Source: Rhizobium sp. R711
GTDB lineage: Bacteria; Pseudomonadota; Alphaproteobacteria; Rhizobiales; Rhizobiaceae
Reading direction: 5' to 3'
Length of the DNA stretch: 64,000 bases
Assembly: GCF_002211365.1 (NCBI RefSeq)
Contig: NZ_LOKZ01000007.1
Span: 1 to 64,000 of the forward strand
The notes below the pieces were generated by a model that saw only the letters and a list, made by a program, of their open reading frames with translations, was not told where the DNA came from and did no database searches. Positions 45,817 to 53,933 of the stretch are shown here, piece by piece (within the stretch, counting starts at the first letter, position 1; every line of letters starts with the position of its first letter). The translations under genes were made by a program, and so were the position numbers.

Positions 45817-48233
45817 CGGCCTTCCTCCCAACCGCAGAACCTTGCCAGCCAGCCGGAGGGATCATCGCCGTACTGTTTGCGAAGCAGGGCGCATTCCTCG
45901 ATGGTTTCCTTGCGTGCGGAGAGCACCTTGATCAGATCCGGCATCGAAGCGAGATCGAGCCTGGCAATGACGCTGTCATGACCGTGCTTGATCAGGAAGG
46001 ATCGCTTTTCCGGCGGCGTGTTGCGGATGAAGGCGAATTCCTTGGCGGTGAGCCCGAAACGATGGATGTAGCTCTCCTCGTCGGCGCGCGGATTGGGAAA
46101 GTGGATCGTCGTGGCAGACTGCTCGATCAGCGTATGGGCAGCCGGCGAGCGGACGATATCTGCAGCGGACTGGGTGGCGAAACCGACAATGCCGTTCAGC
46201 TTGCGGATGGTCTTCATCTTGTCGACGATGAAGTCGCTGAAGGTCTGGTCCTTCAAAAGGCGCCAGCCCTCGTCCATGAAGATCATGACCGGGTTGCCGT
46301 CGAGGAGCTCGTCCAGCCGATGGAAGATGTACATCAGCGCCGGGGTGCGCAGATCGTCGTTGTCCAGGATATTGGTCATGTCGAAGCCGAAGACGCGCCG
46401 TTCGCAAAAGGAGAGGACGTCGTGCGGTGCGTTGAAGAGCCAGGCCTTCTCGCCCTCTGTCCAGGGGCGCAGCCGTGCATGGAGGTCGTTTGGTCCGGCG
46501 CGTGAGCGTCCGGTGAGGAGCCCGGCAAGATTGGTCAGCGTCCGCTCGACCGCAGGCTCGCCCATGAGCCGAATGATCGCGCGTTCAAGCGTATCCTCTT
46601 CTTCCTGATCGAATGTGGCGTCCTTGTCCGTGCTAAGCATTGCCTTGAGCAGGCGGAGCAGAAATTCCCGGTTCTCACCGGTGTTTTGGATCTGCATGGG
46701 ATTGAAACCGGTCGGGATCCCCGGGGTGAGGATCTCGTATGAACCGTTCATTGCCCGCAGGAAGATTTCGCCACCCCGATCCTTGTCGAAGAAGACGGCA
46801 CGCGGCGAAGGTTTCACCCTGAAAGCCTGCGCCAGCAGAAAGGCAAGAGCGACGGTCTTGCCGGATCCGGTTGGACCGGTCACCAGAAAATGGCCGATAT
46901 CACGCTGGTGGAAGTTGAACCAGTAGGGTGTCTGGCTGGATGTTTCCAGAATGGTGACCGGCCTTTCCCAATGCATTCCGTCGCTTTGGCCAGCGGCAAA
47001 ATTGTGCATCGACGAGAGGCCGGAGAAATTGGCGCTCGAAAGCATCGCCCGCCTTGCGATATAGGCGTGATTGCCCGGCAGTTGCGCCCAGAACGCTGCC
47101 TCAAGGTTCAGGTCCTCGCGCAGCCAGTTGATGTTCATGTCGGTGAGGCAGGCGCCGAGATCTGCAACCGCCTTGTTGACGCCATCGAGGTCGCGCGACA
47201 GGCAAAGCAGCGAAAGATGATGGAAGCCGAAGACGGCCTCTTGGTTGAGGAGGCTGTTCAGCGCGAAATCGATATCGTTTTCGACATCGCTGCCGGCTTC
47301 GTCTGACGCGCCGATCTGCCGCTTGAGCCTCGAAATCCGTTCCTGAGCAATCGGTTTGTCGGCGAGCGTAAAGGACTGGGTGAGAATGAACTCGTGATTG
47401 ACCTGCAGGAGGCCATCCAGCATTCCGGGACCCGTGAACGGCGGATATTCCTTGATCGACAACATCGCTGCGAAGCGGTCTTCTTCCTTGACCGGCCCCT
47501 GCGACTGCATGGTGCGGCGTGCAAAATGAAGTCGCGATGTCCCGACGAACTTGGCAAGGCTCATGCGCGCAAGACGCATCTTTCGCGGTACGCCGCAGGT
47601 CAGGATGGTGTTCAAGAACGCGGCGGGCTCCGAGTAGGGCTCGTTGTTGACGCCTGAAATACCAAGGACCGTCGCGCCGTACTTGCTAAGATCGCGCACG
47701 ATATTGCCGACAAGCTCTTCAAGCTCGCCGATGGCCTCGACAAGTTGATCGCCTTCGGGATTGCGGCTGAAGGCTTGCCCGAGGAGACGTCTGACCCGAT
47801 CACCGGCCGCCAGCGCGCCGCGCATGCCGGAGCGCAATACCGTCAGGTAAAGCTCATTTTTGAACATGCGCTTGCGGCCAAGGGAATTCATGTAGCGGCG
47901 GTCAAGCTCGGCGCAGAACGGATCGTCGAATTCACCGGCAATGACGGTATCGACCTGCCGGCGGATCACCGTCGACCAAAGGGAAAAGCGGCTGGAGCCG
48001 AGCGCCCGGATCAACGTATTCTGCACCACCGCGCGCATGTTGATCTCGGCTTGGTCCTCGGTCTGAAAGAACAGTCCATCGAGTTTGATCACGCTCATCA
48101 GGGCGCCGCTCTCGAGCTTGATGACGGTGTCGGCGACGTGACGCAGGTAAGGAATGTGTCTGGCCATCGGCCGTTCGCGATGGTGGACGGATCCGAAGCC
48201 GAGTTCTTCACGGATGACGCGGAGCATGGTCAT
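45813..48233 (-). CDS. virB4: T4SS ATPase VirB4
   Basis: An 806-residue ATPase, the largest T4SS component. The N-terminal CagE/VirB4 half includes VIKLESGALMSVIKLDGLFFQT and SLWSTVIRRQVDT; the ATPase half has HFLVTGPTGSGKTVALAFLL (Walker A about 450) and PVMIFMDEGWRLLKD (Walker B), then GFATQSAADIVRS. It needs to be at the inner membrane for pilus biogenesis. It overlaps virB3 by 4 bases and the following transglycosylase by 4. Confidence 0.96.
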   Translation of the reverse strand: MTMLRVIREELGFGSVHHRERPMARHIPYLRHVADTVIKLESGALMSVIKLDGLFFQTEDQAEINMRAVVQNTLIRALGSSRFSLWSTVIRRQVDTVIAGEFDDPFCAELDRRYMNSLGRKRMFKNELYLTVLRSGMRGALAAGDRVRRLLGQAFSRNPEGDQLVEAIGELEELVGNIVRDLSKYGATVLGISGVNNEPYSEPAAFLNTILTCGVPRKMRLARMSLAKFVGTSRLHFARRTMQSQGPVKEEDRFAAMLSIKEYPPFTGPGMLDGLLQVNHEFILTQSFTLADKPIAQERISRLKRQIGASDEAGSDVENDIDFALNSLLNQEAVFGFHHLSLLCLSRDLDGVNKAVADLGACLTDMNINWLREDLNLEAAFWAQLPGNHAYIARRAMLSSANFSGLSSMHNFAAGQSDGMHWERPVTILETSSQTPYWFNFHQRDIGHFLVTGPTGSGKTVALAFLLAQAFRVKPSPRAVFFDKDRGGEIFLRAMNGSYEILTPGIPTGFNPMQIQNTGENREFLLRLLKAMLSTDKDATFDQEEEDTLERAIIRLMGEPAVERTLTNLAGLLTGRSRAGPNDLHARLRPWTEGEKAWLFNAPHDVLSFCERRVFGFDMTNILDNDDLRTPALMYIFHRLDELLDGNPVMIFMDEGWRLLKDQTFSDFIVDKMKTIRKLNGIVGFATQSAADIVRSPAAHTLIEQSATTIHFPNPRADEESYIHRFGLTAKEFAFIRNTPPEKRSFLIKHGHDSVIARLDLASMPDLIKVLSARKETIEECALLRKQYGDDPSGWLARFCGWEEGR

Positions 48234-48529
48234 GGCCCATAGGAGTTTGCGCCCCAGAACGGCTTGTTCGGCGTACGGGGCGTCAACCGCGTGGAGACCT
48301 GCAAGACATCGAGGACACGCGCGTCAAAGCTGCAAAGTGAAAAAAGAGCGGCGTAGGCGCACGGCGCGGTGACGAGCGCCCACAGCTCGTTGGTTATCAG
48401 CCAGGCGATGATCGTGAGCCCGATGACGATGACGACTGCCATATAGGGTACGCCCCAAAGCGTCGGCGAACGCGTGAGGCCGATCACCAATGGGGTCAGG
48501 TGGGGTTCTTCCTCGTCCGGCGCGGCCAT
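48230..48529 (-). CDS. virB3: T4SS membrane protein VirB3
   Basis: A 99-residue inner-membrane protein with the family's PLVIGLTRSPTLWGVPYMAV start, one or two hydrophobic segments (about 27-60) and the tail LQVSTRLTPRTPNKPFWGAN. It lies 4 bases after virB2 and overlaps virB4. Confidence 0.92.
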   Translation of the reverse strand: MAAPDEEEPHLTPLVIGLTRSPTLWGVPYMAVVIVIGLTIIAWLITNELWALVTAPCAYAALFSLCSFDARVLDVLQVSTRLTPRTPNKPFWGANSYGP

Positions 48530-48533
48530 GGCT

Positions 48534-48872
48534 TTAGTTTCCGACCGTCGATATCAATTGGTCGACGATGGCGGGCGCACCGAAAACCAGCCCGATGCCC
48601 AAAACGACCGCGCCTGCCGTGAACCAGCTGAGGCGACCAGCGAAGGCAAGAAACCCGAGACCGATGACCGCAATAATGGCGACGAGGCGTCCGAACGGCC
48701 CGGTGATGAAATCGACGACCGCCTGTACGACCGTCTGCAGGGGAGCAAAGGCCTGATTGGTCGCCTGCGCCATGGCAAGGTCGGCTGCGGCAAACTGCAT
48801 CAGGCCAAGAGCGCCAAGAACGGCAACGCTGCAGACCCATCTCCTTTGACGATGTGACAGTTCTATCTTCAT
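48534..48872 (-). CDS. virB2: T4SS major pilin VirB2
   Basis: A 112-residue prepilin. A long basic leader (IELSHRQRRWVCSVAVLGAL) ends near AAADLAMAQA; the mature pilin has two hydrophobic helices (VVQAVVDFITGPFGRLVAI and LAFAGRLSWFTAGAVVLGI). AAAGGAGAGG precedes ATG 48872, and the in-frame ATG seven codons upstream lies inside virB1. It would polymerise into the conjugative pilus. Confidence 0.93.
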   Translation of the reverse strand: MKIELSHRQRRWVCSVAVLGALGLMQFAAADLAMAQATNQAFAPLQTVVQAVVDFITGPFGRLVAIIAVIGLGFLAFAGRLSWFTAGAVVLGIGLVFGAPAIVDQLISTVGN

Positions 48873-48889
48873 GGTCCTCTCCTTTCGGT

Positions 48890-49762
48890 TCAAAACTGCA
48901 TGACGCCACCGATGAACTTCGGTGTTGGCGCCTCCGGGACCTCGCCCGTCAGCGTCTTGTCGATCACGGTCGACCGATTGCGGCTGCTGACTGTTGGTTT
49001 CGCAGGAAAGTCGAGCCCAAGCTGCCGGTTGATCACCGAGGCGACGTAACGGACGGTCTCGGGATAGGCTGGCATGCCGCCGCTGTCGTAAATTGCCTGT
49101 TCGCCGGCGTTATAGGCCGCAGCCGCGATGATCGGGCTTTTGAATTCGTCGAGAAGCGCCCGCAGATAGCGCATGCCGCCGTCGATATTGTCGGCTGGAT
49201 CACAGACATCAGTGACGTCGAAGCGCCTTGCGGTCTGAGGCATCAGCTGCATTGGCCCGCGCGCACCCTTGGGGCTGTTGCGGAGCCGGTCGAAGCGGCT
49301 TTCGGTCCAGACGATCGCCAGTGCGAAGTCCAGGTCCACACCATAACGGCGAGCGGTTGCTGCGACCAATGTCTGGATGTCCTCAACCGACAAGGGCGAG
49401 GCACCACATGCCGGTGTCAAAACCGAGGCGAGGTCGGCACCAGGACGAACTGCTTTGGTTTGGGATTTCGCCGATCGCGAGAGATCTGCCACCTTCAAGC
49501 CGTCTTTTCCAGACGGAGCAGGTAAAGAACTGAAATAGTCCATATTTTGACGCCCATCGTTGGATGTTCCCGCAGCGGCAACGTTCCCCTGGCGGCTGAT
49601 GTCGGCATTGAAATGTTCCAGTTCCTGCTTCATGGAACGTGGTGAAAATGCGTATAAGCCGACGCCGTATAATGAATGATTTCCAATGTCTTGTGATTTT
49701 GCTGCGAATGAATGCAGGCACGAAAGCGTCGCAATCAATGCCATCCGGTTCTTGCTGGTCAT
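48890..49762 (-). CDS. virB1: Lytic transglycosylase VirB1
   Basis: A 290-residue SLT-type transglycosylase, first gene of the T4SS operon. A signal peptide (MALIATLSCLHSFAAKSQ) is followed by an unusual 130-residue linker and then the catalytic domain: RRYGVDLDFALAIVWTESRF (catalytic Glu in TESRF), GARGPMQLMPQTARRFDV, and SPIIAAAAYNAGEQAIYDSGG. It locally opens the peptidoglycan for the channel. AGGTG precedes ATG 49762; the operator at 49831 lies 69 bases upstream, so this is probably the promoter of the whole virB-virD4 operon. Confidence 0.93.
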   Translation of the reverse strand: MTSKNRMALIATLSCLHSFAAKSQDIGNHSLYGVGLYAFSPRSMKQELEHFNADISRQGNVAAAGTSNDGRQNMDYFSSLPAPSGKDGLKVADLSRSAKSQTKAVRPGADLASVLTPACGASPLSVEDIQTLVAATARRYGVDLDFALAIVWTESRFDRLRNSPKGARGPMQLMPQTARRFDVTDVCDPADNIDGGMRYLRALLDEFKSPIIAAAAYNAGEQAIYDSGGMPAYPETVRYVASVINRQLGLDFPAKPTVSSRNRSTVIDKTLTGEVPEAPTPKFIGGVMQF

Positions 49763-49830
49763 CGGACACCTATGCCTTCTTTATGGGGGTAAACGACATC
49801 AGAAATCGCTTGCTGTCAACCACAAAAACA

Positions 49831-49843
49831 AACTAATATAGTT
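49831..49843. promoter_or_regulatory. Palindromic operator between the T4SS operon and its divergent operon
   Basis: AACTA-ATA-TAGTT, part of a 16-base stretch (49830-49845) repeated exactly at 31217-31232. It lies 68 bases before virB1 (minus) and 50 before the SNase-like gene (plus), and overlaps a TATAGT hexamer that could be a plus-strand -10 box. Confidence 0.65.
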
Positions 49844-49892
49844 CGTAGTTGAAGGCGGTATCTTCCGCCAGTGAGCGTCAAGGGGTGTGAGG

Positions 49893-50525
49893 ATGAAGCA
49901 AACTCGTATCGTTCATAGGCTGTTGGTCAAGATCGTCCCGCTGCTCGCAGGGATACACGGCCATGCGTCTGGCGCCTTTGCCGCTGGGGCGGCCGAGCCG
50001 GCCTATATCAAGTCTCTCGTCGCGCCGGGAAAAACCGTGCTGGTCGTCGAATATTATGACGGCAGCAAGACGGTCGTTTCGCGCAAGGGATACGCCTCGG
50101 CGACCGGGTTTCGCGCCATTTCGCCGACCGAAATCAGCATCGATGGCAAGACCGCCCTGCATCTTTACGGCGTGGAGCCTTGCCAGGGCGAGATGGTCAA
50201 TAGGTGGGAAGGTTTTGCCGGTCCCTGCCAGGACTTTGCCCAGCAGCAACTGAAAACCCTCCTCAAATACCCCAAGGTCATCCTTTGCCGGGCCTTTCTG
50301 TCTGAGGAGAATGCGCCAAGGCAGGATGTAACCTGCTTCGGCTACTATTATTTCCCGGGGTCGCTCGACAGCATCAGCAATTTCGAGGAGCAATTGGTGG
50401 CTGTGGGTGCACTTCGTCTGGCAACGAAGCCTGATGGATCGCTGATGCGTCCGGACCTCGCGGACGAAGAAAAGATCGGTCGCCACGGGTATGGCATGTG
50501 GGCTGATCCGAGGACAAAGCGATGA
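49893..50525 (+). CDS. Secreted SNase-like protein 1
   Basis: A 210-residue exported protein with a signal peptide (LLVKIVPLLAGIHGHASGAFA) and a staphylococcal-nuclease-like fold, seen in ISIDGKTALHLYGVEPCQG, FAQQQLKTLLKYPKVILCRAF and the family tail HGYGMWADP. The catalytic Arg and Glu of active nucleases (in the RLxGIDxPE-type segment) are not present here. Four cysteines (PCQGEM, GPCQDF, ILCRAF, VTCFGY) are spaced as in the next gene. AAGGGG seven bases before ATG 49893 favours it over GTG 49887. It overlaps the next gene by 4 bases. Probably a periplasmic structural partner of the T4SS. Confidence 0.72.
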   Translation: MKQTRIVHRLLVKIVPLLAGIHGHASGAFAAGAAEPAYIKSLVAPGKTVLVVEYYDGSKTVVSRKGYASATGFRAISPTEISIDGKTALHLYGVEPCQGEMVNRWEGFAGPCQDFAQQQLKTLLKYPKVILCRAFLSEENAPRQDVTCFGYYYFPGSLDSISNFEEQLVAVGALRLATKPDGSLMRPDLADEEKIGRHGYGMWADPRTKR

Positions 50526-51295
50526 GATGGGACGGGTGCTTGGCATTTTCGATCATGCTCTGGGCCGGAAGCGCCGCAGCCGCTGAAACCCGCGAAATGT
50601 CAGCGCATTGCGACCAGAGACGGGTCGCCGACGATATCCGGCTTGAGGGCAAACGGCTCGACCGTGTTTATGCTGTCCAATGCGGCCTGCATGATTGCTC
50701 GCAGGATCAGCTTCGCCCGCCCAGGTCATCTGCGGCCATATCAGGAATTGACGGCAGAGCATCTGCCGTCGATGGCCGGACCCTTCGGTTTCCAAAAGCG
50801 GGGATCGACGTCAAGCTTTTTGGTATCGACGCTTGCGCATTGCCGCAGTGGTCTTTTGAGGCCGATCCGAAGGCGGAAACGGGCGATCGACTGAAGCCCG
50901 TGCCGTGCGGCGCACTGGCCCGGGCCTGGCTGAAGAGGACGATTAAGGACCATTCGGTCAGGTGTCTTGTAAAAAGGGCAAGCCGGCCAGTTTTCGGGCG
51001 CTGTCTGGTTGACGGTCGTGATCTGGCTCTGGAGCTATTGAGGGTCGGTCTTGCGAAGGTCGCCGACGGTCATTCAGGCAGTGTATACCAATCGGCCGAA
51101 AAGCACGCCATGGACGCCCGATATGGAATCTGGGGCACGTATGTTCTCGACATGAACGAGTGGCGGACAAGTGCTGTGGACCGCACACTGCGCCGGCATC
51201 CCATTGCCGACTACAATCTGCTGGTCGGCCGGCGCCTGGAAATTTCGCCACCCTTTGCCGACGCCAGAGGCCTGCCGAGGCGTACCGACCGCTGA
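50522..51295 (+). CDS. Secreted SNase-like protein 2
   Basis: A 257-residue exported protein (signal peptide CLAFSIMLWAGSAAAAETR) with a thermonuclease-type fold: ASAVDGRTLRFPKAGIDVKL, FGIDACALPQWS, CGALARAWLKRTIKDHSVRC, GRCLVDGRDLALELLRVGLAKV. In place of the catalytic R/E of active SNases it has K and hydrophobic residues, so catalysis is doubtful. The cysteines fall at positions equivalent to those of the upstream protein (DACA, VPCGA, VRCLV, GRCLV), implying two shared disulfides. It overlaps its neighbour and precedes a TrbM-like gene by 22 bases, in one operon divergent from virB. Confidence 0.75.
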   Translation: MRWDGCLAFSIMLWAGSAAAAETREMSAHCDQRRVADDIRLEGKRLDRVYAVQCGLHDCSQDQLRPPRSSAAISGIDGRASAVDGRTLRFPKAGIDVKLFGIDACALPQWSFEADPKAETGDRLKPVPCGALARAWLKRTIKDHSVRCLVKRASRPVFGRCLVDGRDLALELLRVGLAKVADGHSGSVYQSAEKHAMDARYGIWGTYVLDMNEWRTSAVDRTLRRHPIADYNLLVGRRLEISPPFADARGLPRRTDR

Positions 51296-51317
51296 CCACC
51301 CACGGAGACCAGGGAGT

Positions 51318-51866
51318 ATGAAGCTTATTCTTGCCGTCGTATCTGTGCTATCCGTCTCCGTCCCTGCGCGCCTGGCTGCGGCTGACGAATGGGGGTGCGA
51401 GGTCCTGCTTTGCGCTGCCTCGTCGAACCCGTCATGGCACAGCGTGCCCGAATGCCATGCGCCGATGGGTCGCCTGATCTCGGCGATGAAAGCCCCAGGT
51501 TTTTCCTGGCCGACCTGCCCGGAAGGTGGTGCTGGTAAACCAGGCTACGAGCCCTTTTCCAATTGTCCCCCAGGGTGGTCTGCAACGGAAGGCGGCGTCG
51601 GGGGCGCTGGCACTCGCGCTGAACTGTCGCGTTGCATGCGAGTGGTGAACGACTGCAGGGGCGGTGAGTGGGCGTCTCGTGGCATTGCCGATCATGATCG
51701 AACCGAGGTCAGGCGCGATGGCACCTCCCGCGTCTACCACGACAACCGCAGCTGTGCCTACACCGAGTACATGGCGCGCCCACGTCGCGAACAGCCCTAC
51801 TACTTCGATATCGGTGATGAGACGGGTGACAAACAGTCGCGGATCTATTTCGACTTAAGGCGCTGA
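51318..51866 (+). CDS. TrbM/KikA-like conjugal transfer protein
   Basis: A 182-residue exported protein with a signal peptide (LILAVVSVLSVSVPARLAAA) and a cysteine pattern like TrbM/KikA proteins of conjugative plasmids: DEWGCEVLLCAASSNPSWHS, VPECHAPMGRLISAMK, SWPTCPEG, NCPPGWS, further Cys at RCMRVVNDCRGG and SCAYTEYM. Such proteins act in the periplasm during pilus assembly. The start ATG 51318 has GGGAG before it. It is last in the divergent plus-strand operon, whose products are all secreted Cys-rich proteins. Confidence 0.68.
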   Translation: MKLILAVVSVLSVSVPARLAAADEWGCEVLLCAASSNPSWHSVPECHAPMGRLISAMKAPGFSWPTCPEGGAGKPGYEPFSNCPPGWSATEGGVGGAGTRAELSRCMRVVNDCRGGEWASRGIADHDRTEVRRDGTSRVYHDNRSCAYTEYMARPRREQPYYFDIGDETGDKQSRIYFDLRR

Positions 51867-51933
51867 ACGGTGCCTCGATCACCCGTATCCGTTTCGCGAC
51901 GGGCGGGCGCGTCAGAATTGCGGAATTCCGGAA

Positions 51934-51976
51934 GTTTCCAAATTGGGAACTTTGGGCTTGTTTCCAGGTTGGGAAC
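51934..51976. promoter_or_regulatory. Tandem operators of the higBA promoter
   Basis: GTTTCCAAATTGGGAAC (51934-51950) and GTTTCCAGGTTGGGAAC (51960-51976) are palindrome-type repeats 26 bases apart, 20 bases upstream of higB. This is the layout expected for HigA autorepression. Confidence 0.75.
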
Positions 51977-51996
51977 GCGCTAGGTAGGGGGTGACA

Positions 51997-52308
51997 ATGA
52001 ACGTCATCGCTAAATCCGCCTTGGTCAAGTTTTGGAGTAGCTTGCCCAAAGGGGCACCCAGAGCAACTGCTGAAGCTGCGATGAGGGAATGGTATGCCAC
52101 CGCATCTAAGGCGAGTTGGGCCAATCACAGCGAGTTGAGGAACACCTTCAACTCGGCTGATATCGTCGGTGGCAACAAGGTAATTTTCGATGTTGGCGGC
52201 AACAAGTACCGTATAGTGGGGTTGGTCGCGTTTCGCTCAAAGCGGATTTACGTCCTTTTTGTGGGAACGCACGCCCAATATGATGCGATCGACGTGAATA
52301 AACTCTGA
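51997..52308 (+). CDS. higB: HigB-type mRNA interferase toxin
   Basis: A 103-residue RelE/HigB-fold toxin of the HigB family: it runs from MNVIAKSALVKFWSSLP through ELRNTFNSADIVGGNKVIFD and YRIVGLVAFRSKRIYVLFVG, the last two being the family hallmark. It would cut mRNA at the ribosome when the antitoxin is lost, stabilising the plasmid. ATG 51997 is favoured over GTG 51991; a GGGGGTGA site precedes it. The antitoxin gene follows 17 bases later, in the reversed toxin-first order typical of higBA. Confidence 0.92.
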   Translation: MNVIAKSALVKFWSSLPKGAPRATAEAAMREWYATASKASWANHSELRNTFNSADIVGGNKVIFDVGGNKYRIVGLVAFRSKRIYVLFVGTHAQYDAIDVNKL

Positions 52309-52325
52309 GGTGAAAGGAGATCGAG

Positions 52326-52706
52326 ATGTTGAATTTGAAATCGCTTCGTACGCTTCAGAGCGAAAACGAATACGATGCAGCGTTGAAGGCGGTCCGGCGG
52401 TATTTCGAAATCGAACCCGACGAGGGGTCCGATGAAGCTGCTCATTTCGACGCGCTCGTCCTTCTGATCGAACAGTATGAAGCCAGGCATTACCCAATCC
52501 CGACTGCTAGTCCGGTCGAGGTGATCAGGTCGGTGATGATTGCGAACAAATACAGCCGCGCCGACCTTGTGGCTGTCATTGGCTCCAAGGCGCGAGCGGC
52601 CGATCTTCTGAACGGAAAGCGAGAGATCAACCTGGACCAGATTAGGAAGCTTAGCAAAGCTTGGAATATTCCTGCCGGCGCACTGATTGGCGAAGCTGCT
52701 GGTTAG
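52326..52706 (+). CDS. higA: HigA-type antitoxin
   Basis: A 126-residue antitoxin with an N-terminal acidic segment (EYDAALKAVRRYFEIEPDEG) and a C-terminal helix-turn-helix (IRSVMIANKYSRADLVAVIG, SKARAADLLNGKREINLDQI). It neutralises HigB and represses the operon through the tandem sites at 51934-51976. GAAAGGAG precedes the ATG. Confidence 0.9.
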   Translation: MLNLKSLRTLQSENEYDAALKAVRRYFEIEPDEGSDEAAHFDALVLLIEQYEARHYPIPTASPVEVIRSVMIANKYSRADLVAVIGSKARAADLLNGKREINLDQIRKLSKAWNIPAGALIGEAAG

Positions 52707-52907
52707 GGTGAGCTGATGCGTTCGTCTCTTAACCGCTTCGCGGCACTGAGTTGCCGCCGGCCCCTGCGATCCGGCTCGACGGGTCTGTCACCTGGTCTGG
52801 TCTCTTGTCTTGCTTAAGGTGACCAGGGCCGATTATGCAAAGCTACGATAGCATCGTCAGAAGCGCGAGATAGTCGCGGTTTATCAGGCCAGCTCCGGCA
52901 CACGACG

Positions 52908-53210
52908 TCAATTTTCAAGACCGCTTTGAAAACGCCGGCTTTGCGCCCTTATCTTCGCCAGCGCCTGTTCATCGAGAGCGATCTGGCCCGCAAGGACGTG
53001 CGCGAGAAGGTGAAGTAGTTTCTCGACGGCAAGAGTGGCTGTCGGCGCTTCCCAGTCGACGAGGTCATTTCTTGTCGCAACTTCGCTTGCAAGCACCTCG
53101 TTTCGTTCCAACTGTGTGGAGTTGCCGTCGGTGACGCCTCCGTTCATTTCGATCACCATTGATAGAGAACGTTCGTGTGCCCTGATCCGTCTCAACAGTT
53201 CAGCTCTCAC
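52908..53210 (-). CDS. Unknown small helical protein
   Basis: A 100-residue protein starting at GTG 53210 with AAAGGG before it. It is largely helical (MRAELLRRIRAHERSLSMVIEM and TLAVEKLLHLLAHVLAGQI, each shown in part). It runs divergently from the XRE regulator at 53352, so it may be its target or partner. Family not recognised. Confidence 0.5.
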   Translation of the reverse strand: MRAELLRRIRAHERSLSMVIEMNGGVTDGNSTQLERNEVLASEVATRNDLVDWEAPTATLAVEKLLHLLAHVLAGQIALDEQALAKIRAQSRRFQSGLEN

Positions 53211-53351
53211 ATCGTTACCCTTTCTTCCAGTTCACCTCATCAAGATACACAGGCCCGAAAAAGGCTCGTCGAGCGCGGTTGTGTTCGGAAAGCGCATAGC
53301 CAATCGCCGGATGAGTGCTATAAACCAAGCCATCGATTTGAGCGGACATGC

Positions 53352-53819
53352 ATGACGGCAAGGACTGACAGCTACATCACCGAGACAGGACTCGAGCCAA
53401 CCGCCGACCCGAAGGTGGATCGACCTGTCTATCGCCGCCCCGGGTTCGACGGGATTGCGTCCACGCAGGCGATGGATGAAACGATCGCTGAGGCGTTGAG
53501 CAGGTTTCGAAAACAGAAAGACTTGTCGCGGGCCGAGCTCGCCATGCTTATCGGTTCGATCGAGGCGGTCTACGGACGTTATGAGCGGGCCGTGACAAAG
53601 CTTCACGCCACGCAGGTGCTACACCTTTGCGAAGTCCTCGGCATTTTTCCAGATGATCTGCTCTTCGATGCGGCTCCCCATCTTTGGGGTCAGACGAGGG
53701 AAGAGGCCCTGGAGCGCCGGCGCATCACCAAGATGATCCAGGCTCTTCCGCCCGAGACCTTGCGGACGGTCGCGACGATCCTGGATTCGATATTTACGCT
53801 TCAGAACGCGGGTTCCTAG
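53352..53819 (+). CDS. XRE-family transcriptional regulator 1
   Basis: A 155-residue regulator with a Cro/CI-type helix-turn-helix at about 45-100: ALSRFRKQKDLSRAELAMLIG and IEAVYGRYERAVTKLHATQV, then LCEVLGIFPDDLLFDAAPHL. The long N-terminus is polar. The open frame extends upstream to 53175 without a ribosome-binding site; ATG 53352 is chosen because GAGCGG precedes it and the extension overlaps the neighbour. It sits close to the conjugation genes, so it may bind the AACTAATATAGTT sites; that is inference. Confidence 0.7.
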   Translation: MTARTDSYITETGLEPTADPKVDRPVYRRPGFDGIASTQAMDETIAEALSRFRKQKDLSRAELAMLIGSIEAVYGRYERAVTKLHATQVLHLCEVLGIFPDDLLFDAAPHLWGQTREEALERRRITKMIQALPPETLRTVATILDSIFTLQNAGS

Positions 53820-53933
53820 GCGTCCTTTGTCGAGCGAGCTGTAATGACAAGCGGTCGGGCTGCCGGTGGTTGCGTCCGGCAGCAACGGCTGCGCGTTAGT
53901 AGCCACGGTCATGCCATTTCAGATATGCGCAGC

